Source of the DNA: Coffea arabica
Lineage: Eukaryota; Streptophyta; Magnoliopsida; Gentianales; Rubiaceae
Direction of reading: 5' to 3'
Length of the DNA stretch: 64,000 nt
Assembly (NCBI RefSeq): GCF_036785885.1
Contig: NC_092317.1
Location: 9,736,501-9,800,500 of the forward strand
Below are positions 59,332 through 64,000 of the stretch, one piece after another; the first letter of the stretch is position 1; every line of letters begins with the position of its first letter. The translations under genes were made by a program, and so were the position numbers. The notes under the pieces are model-generated. The model was not told the origin of the DNA and did no database searches. It was given only the letters and a program-made list of their open reading frames with translations.

Positions 59332-60207
59332 GAAATAGGAGTGGATACTGTAAAGGATCATAGCATGAAAAATAGTGATGTATTTGATGGCTGGTGTTTG
59401 AGTGCGAATAAACCTGAATCTGTGGACCTTTTTCAAGTGGTTGGTCCTCAGATTCAGTCTAGATTGCAGTAACCTGGGATGCGATTGGTAGATTATAGAC
59501 CTTTTGATCTAAGCTAGGATTGGAGTTAAGAACAATCATGTGATTTTCCAGATCCTCAACTTCTCGCAAGCTTTTAAAGAATCTAGTGTAAGAATTAGAT
59601 TCAAGAATACGCATTAAGAGCTTCATAGTACTTTCACGAAGCCCAGGGGAATTACGAAGCCTTGTAGATAGCTCTTCCTGTTCATCAAAAAAATACACTA
59701 GATGCCTGTAGGGTGTTTGTTGGAGGAGATTAAGCTATCCAGTAAATGATAAAACTGACCCTGAACCCGAAAGGTATAAACTCCTTTGGTGTTCTTTGTA
59801 AGTTCATGGTCATACTTTGCACCAAAAGTAGTGAAGGCGACATTATTGTTATAAGTACGAATGTGTTTGTGAAACTTAACACTATCTTCAGCTGTACCAG
59901 AAAAAAGCCGATAAAGACTGTAAGGCATGACAGGCACAACAACAGAAACGTCACCACCCGCGCAACAGAAATTTGGAGGTTCCAAGTGAAACCTCTTTGC
60001 TCCACAATGCTGGCAGTTTGGAGCATTTGGTAACACAAGAGAATGGTCAGGGACTTTTTCCAAGCGGGAGTACACTGTGCGCCTAGTTTTTCTCTTTCTA
60101 CCTAGCGTGACAGTTGAGCAAAGGTCATTTAACAAAGGACTAAGGAACCAGCCTTGGCAGTAAAGGCAATCGGTATAAGTAGACAGAGCAATATTAAAAA
60201 CGTTCAC
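59332..60207 (-). pseudogene. Helitron RepHel N-terminal region (zinc-finger part)
   Basis: Contains the Helitron N-terminal cysteine cluster CQHCGAKRFHLEPPNFCC, then HIRTYNNNVAFTTFGAKYD and GVYTFRVQGQFYHLLDSL. It continues in another frame as YFFDEQEELSTRLRN down to the LTR insertion. The frame change lies at about 59698-59702. Confidence 0.85.
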
Positions 60208-60285
60208 AAACCTTCCTTAAGAGCATGTGTATTAACAACGATCTGTGTATTGTTCTCAACACCAGATGATTCTGCTCTACCTAAG

Positions 60286-61028
60286 TCAATAACACAGGTA
60301 CCTTCTTCTATAGGAGGAACAGAAAGAGCTGGCAAAAAAGAAGAATGAATTCGAGATAGGCACAGTGATAAAGAAATAGCACAGAAAAGAGTGGCAGCCT
60401 CCAAAAGTAATGAGGATTGGCACTTGGAAAGAGCAAAACGAAGCAAAAAGAACAGGTAAGTATAGTGAACAAACAGGCAATTGCCAAAAGGAGTATACCT
60501 TCTGACAGTGAAGACACAGCTGGAAGAACCACGAAGGAAATGGCTCAGCAAACGATGATTGCATATTAAGCTTAGAAGCAAGCTGGGTTGCGGTAGCATC
60601 AAGCATGTCAGCTAACACATCGTCACTGATAAGTACATGGTTATTAGGGGCGAGAGATTTCGTGGCAGACGCGGAAACAACATCCTGCTGGAAGTTTTTT
60701 GAGGCATCAAGCATGCGTCTGCTTCGGCGACTCTTATATACCTTTTTTTGTTGAATAGAAGGAGCAGTAGTATGAGAAAGTACGCGGTTATCATGAGCAA
60801 AAGAATTAGAGATGGAAACAGACGAATCTGCTTGTTGCGAAGCAGCCAAAGGATCTTTTTGATAATGTACACATTTGTCTATCTGATATGTACCGCGAGT
60901 GGCAGTAGCAAAAGCACGTCCATTATTTTTTTTCCTGCGTAGGCATCTCGCCTGCGTTGTAACAAGGCATCTTTTTTTCCTTTGTCCATGTTAGCATAAC
61001 GCATACGGCGGACAGAGTTGTGGTCCAT
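60286..61028 (-). pseudogene. Helitron RepHel first exon(s)
   Basis: The ATG at 61028 opens MDHNSVRRMRYANMDKGKK ... LLQRRRDAYAGKK, the usual start of plant Helitron proteins. A one-base change in an A8 run at about 60930 throws the frame. The rest (NNGRAFATATRGTYQIDK ... LAASQQADSSVSIS) continues to about 60500. There CHCQK meets a GTATAC donor-like site, so an intron probably spans about 60500-60215. Confidence 0.75.
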
Positions 61029-63330
61029 GGAATTAGGAATCAAGATCTAGCTTGTAATAATTGAATAATACAAACCAGGCTCAGATAAAACGAAGACACA
61101 ATCAACAGCATATAAGGGTAAGTACAAGAAGCTATGATAGTTCGGGGAACGATATTGTGTAGGCGTGCGCAAGCATTATACCCAAAAAAAATTAAAAAAA
61201 TGCATATTCACTAAGAAAACAGCAGCTTGGCTAAAGGAACGATTCAAAAAAGAACTCTTAAAGATCATAATAAGCACCATACTTTAGACAATGACACAAA
61301 CTGGCAGTAACAACAAGAGCCGTAAGAAGTCAAAAGAAGCTACACTACAAAGGAGCAAAGAAGGGGGAAAAGATATCACAACAACCACTAACGCAAAGTC
61401 AAAATAACGGTAAAAGAATAGGTTAAAAAAGTAAAAGAACGAATGCACAGAGACAAGCAGTAGAGCATCATACCCGAGAAAAGAGGATAGCAGGATTAAG
61501 AATAATGGATTCTGAATAGACAAATGAAATAGAGCTTCAACACAAAAGCAAGCAAAAGTGGTAATGCTTGCTGGCTAGAACGCTAAAGGGCACAAAAGTA
61601 TGGAGCGAATACGGGAGAAATAAGAGACTCATCAACAAATTAAACGGGCATATAAGTTAGAGAAACATCCATACAAAGAAATAGAGCAGAGCAACGAAAG
61701 CTTTTGTATAAAGGCAAACAAAAAAAAGGGTTGTGCCGACAGAAAGTTAAAAAATAGTAGGTTGCTGAGTTTTTTTCCCCCTACACGGCTATCAATATTG
61801 CATGAAAATAGAAACGAACTACTGGCTTTGCATACGCAGGAACACAAGAAAAAACCACTGGACAAACAAGAGACTCATCTACAAACTAAACGGGCATATA
61901 TGCTAGAGTCTTTGTACAAAGGGGGGAAAAAAAGGTTGTGTGTTGGGAGAAAGGTCAAAAAGGCGTAGCTAAACATATCTTTTTTTTTGGTTACACAGAT
62001 GGCAATATTGCATGAAAACAGAAACAAATTGACAACGGATACAGCGAAAACGATCTAACAAGGCAGAAGGCCTGAGAAATCCGGCGGAAAAAGGCAGGCC
62101 TAGTAGCATTGGAGAGCATCCCAAAGTAAAGTCAACTTAACAAAGAGATGATACTAACAAAGAAATGATATCAGGAAGAGCGCGCTTGATGGGACCTTAT
62201 AGGGGAAGTTAGTAGTTTGGGACTGAAGTTTTTTTCTATGGAAGAGCAAAAAATAATTAGGTCACTGCATGAATTAGCGAAGTAGCATATAGCAAGACTC
62301 TAACGAAAGCAAAAAGACACAAGGAGGGGAAAAAGTATCCCTTGCCTAAAAGCTCACAGCAGCTTATCTGAAAGAACGGGATCAAAAAAAATTCCAGACC
62401 AGGAGAGAAATGGTCAAATAAACAACCCAGCTAAGAGCAGCATTACTGCATTTTGAAGTAAATCACATTGCCCAAAGAGTTAGAAGGTGTCAGCAGCAAG
62501 GCTTGTGCACAAAAGCGAAACTAAGCGAAAGGCATAGAAAAGATCAAAAGAATGAAGACATGTGAAAATTTCTTTTCTTACGCACGCACCCACGGTGCAT
62601 GAAAAGAGTAATGAATGGAACTCCTTTTGCCAACAAAATTACCTACGGTGCATGAAAAGAGCAATGCATGGATAGTGGATAGAGGGGAACCACTTTAATA
62701 AGGCCCAAAGATGTAGGTTTCGACAAAAGACCAGGTGCAGAGCAGCCCAAAGGAAAATCACACAAAAATGTATTCTTTTTTGTGAGAAAAAGAGACTTCG
62801 ACGTAAGATTAATTTTTTTCCGAAGGCAAACAAGCAATGTGAATGAGCAGAAAGCCTAAAAAAAGCTATCCTTTTGGATTGTAGTAAATCCATCGCAATA
62901 AACGAATCGACATGGCTTATCTTGAGCCATGAATTCAAGATTAATATGCAGAGGATAATATGCTATCTTGAAGGGCCGTAATATTTTCTTTACAGGCCAA
63001 AGTAAAGACCTTTGAATACCGATTTATCATGAGTAAAAAATGCAGGAAATGAATAATAGACGGCCCAATCCAAGCTAAACAAGCACAAATTTTCAGCAGA
63101 CACGCGAGGAGAGGAAAAGTCAAGTACAAAAAACAGAGCAACATTTCCTAGCTAAGAACAAGGCCTGAGGTAATTTCCTGTAGAACAAGGTATAAGCTTG
63201 CTACAGAGAGAAGCACAACTAATTGAATAGTACATAAGCCCTAAGAGCTATTACAAAATACGAGTTCAGAGATTCTCATGAGACAAAAAAAATAGCTCAA
63301 TAAATAGCTCGACTAAGCTGGGTAGCAGGC
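61029..63330 (-). other. Non-coding region upstream of the Helitron RepHel start
   Basis: A/G-rich on the + strand, with no recognised gene. It contains local duplications. One pair is 61622-61818 and 61868-62032 (AAGAGACTCATC, AAACGGGCATATA, CAATATTGCATGAAAA). A shorter pair is 62592-62618 and 62645-62671 (ACGGTGCATGAAAAGAG). This should include the Helitron promoter and 5' end, but no convincing TC terminus was found. Confidence 0.5.
61622..62032. repeat. Diverged tandem duplication upstream of RepHel
   Basis: Two units starting at 61622 and 61868 share AAGAGACTCATC, AAACGGGCATATA, GTA-AAAGG and CAATATTGCATGAAAA in the same order. Indels reduce the offset from 246 to 210 bp. Confidence 0.7.
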
Positions 63331-63334
63331 AACA

Positions 63335-63556
63335 GCAGTGTATGATGCGGATACGGGTGTGCAACAACTTCAATCTTGGGTCAAGGATCCTTTGGTCAAC
63401 ATTGGTGGTTCGATGACAAGATCAAGATCCAAGAAGGTGAAGGAAGCTTTACGAGCCTTGATCATTCACCATACAAGCAAGGAGCAAGCTAAGTTTGAAG
63501 ATTTGATGGACCATGAAGTTACCTTGTTCACTTGTACGTTTGAAGTGAAAGAATGA
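63335..63556 (+). pseudogene. Ty3/gypsy polyprotein C-terminal fragment
   Basis: The frame reads DADTGVQQLQSW ... GGSMTRSRSKKVKEALRALI and ends at TGA 63554-63556. The GG-MTRSR-KK-KEAL block is a common C-terminal end of plant Ty3/gypsy polyproteins. All upstream domains are missing, so the element is truncated at about 63335 at its junction with the Helitron-side DNA. Confidence 0.7.
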
Positions 63557-64000
63557 TCTCATAATTGTTAGCTTAGTTGGTAGTTGTCTTAAGACTGCCT
63601 AATTTAGTAGTTGTTAGTCGTTGAGTATTTTTATTACTTATTGGGTCTTATCCGGAAGCCTTAAAGAGCTGGCTATTTTATTACTTATTGGACCTTATCG
63701 GGAAGCCTTAAAGAGTTGGCTCTTTATACGGACCGAATTCCTATTCCAGGTTTATGTGGGCCGGATTTGCCCTAATTTTAGCCTATAAAAGGCACCTACT
63801 GTATGAGCGAAAGGGCAGATTATTACAACTAGAAATCGTGAGGAATTTTCCTTCAAGTTCTTAATCGAACTTACTCTTGAATTCTTGAGTTTATAGCTTA
63901 GGATTCAAATCAGACTTTATCGATTAGTTTGTTCCCTAATCGTGGTGTCGCTTCATCCATCCTTATTTGCTTAAGGTTGCTGATTACGTTTGTGTGTCAG
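63557..64000 (+). mobile_element. 3' non-coding region and LTR part of a Ty3/gypsy element
   Basis: Non-coding sequence downstream of the gypsy fragment, continuing past the window edge. It has a 47-bp direct repeat (63631-63677 and 63678-63724, TTATTACTTATTGG ... GGAAGCCTTAAAGAG-TGGCT). A TATAAAA box in CCTATAAAAGGC lies at 63784-63790, which would be the LTR promoter. I could not place the LTR start with confidence. Confidence 0.6.
63784..63790 (+). promoter_or_regulatory. TATA box of the gypsy LTR
   Basis: TATAAAA in the context GCCTATAAAAGGCACC, in the orientation of the adjoining polyprotein fragment. Confidence 0.5.

Larger units (their letters stand above)
49468..63330 (-). mobile_element. 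Large degenerate Helitron with RepHel, RPA-like and B3 genes
   Basis: On the minus strand the element ends GCCCATGCCTCCTAG, followed by host TATTAG. Its 3' end is therefore CTAG followed by T. The intact PUR4 upstream region (7574|7575, AATA|TAATTC) is the empty site and shows insertion exactly between A and T, the Helitron rule. Inside are a Rep/helicase gene (54340-61028), an RPA70-like gene (51931-54187) and B3-domain sequences (49743-50605). The 5' TC end was not found. The right limit given is only where an unrelated gypsy fragment starts. A strong 3' hairpin is not obvious; the best is GGCAT/ATGCC with a long loop. Multiple lesions make it non-autonomous. Confidence 0.85.

Noticed and set aside
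1..64000. CRISPR arrays, bacterial operons or Shine-Dalgarno sites
   Set aside because: The window is plant nuclear DNA. The regular repeats seen are LTR subrepeats and microsatellites, not spacer arrays.

Overview
This is nuclear DNA of a flowering plant. It carries a chloroplast-type purine gene (PUR4) with GT-AG introns, a nuclear tRNA-Gly, and a dense nest of plant transposons: Ty3/gypsy chromovirus, Ty1/copia SIRE-type, Helitron, CACTA, Mutator-like MITEs and solo LTRs. Codon use and the PUR4 N-terminus suggest a eudicot, perhaps an asterid. The species cannot be fixed from sequence alone.

Only the first ~7.5 kb is ordinary genic DNA. It holds the 3' end of a violaxanthin de-epoxidase-related gene (+), a tRNA-Gly(GCC) gene (-), and a complete PUR4 gene (-) encoding phosphoribosylformylglycinamidine synthase, with a 5'-UTR intron and a TATA box. 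The rest is layered insertion. A Mutator-like MITE lies at 7633-8421. A long Tekay/Del-like solo LTR (8948-29059, TSD TATCA) is split by a three-fold tandem chromovirus, LTR-int-LTR-int-LTR-int-LTR (13106-28619), flanked by a single TSD (TCATC). A second copy of the same MITE family lies at 29751-30908, followed by a 3.1-kb solo-LTR-like block (31361-34485), a decayed pararetrovirus-like remnant, and a degenerate SIRE-type copia element (35442-45885) with an extra ORF after pol. The SIRE LTRs contain six-unit arrays of GGACGTCC palindromes.

At 48021-49467 the first ~1.45 kb of the PUR4 locus (promoter, 5'-UTR intron, exon 1 and the start of exon 2) reappears at about 98% identity. It is cut on one side by a CACTA terminus and on the other by a Helitron 3' end. 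The intact PUR4 locus supplies the empty site (A|T) for the Helitron. The Helitron (minus strand, from 49468 to beyond 61 kb) carries a decayed Rep/helicase gene, an RPA70-like OB-fold gene and two B3 DNA-binding domains. Its Rep gene is split by a 1.29-kb solo LTR with TSD GCGAG. The window ends in the 3' part of another Ty3/gypsy element on the + strand.

Only PUR4 and the tRNA look fully functional. The violaxanthin de-epoxidase-related gene is cut by the window edge and shows one frame break. All transposon coding regions seen here carry stops or frameshifts. The RPA-like gene is the least damaged of them.
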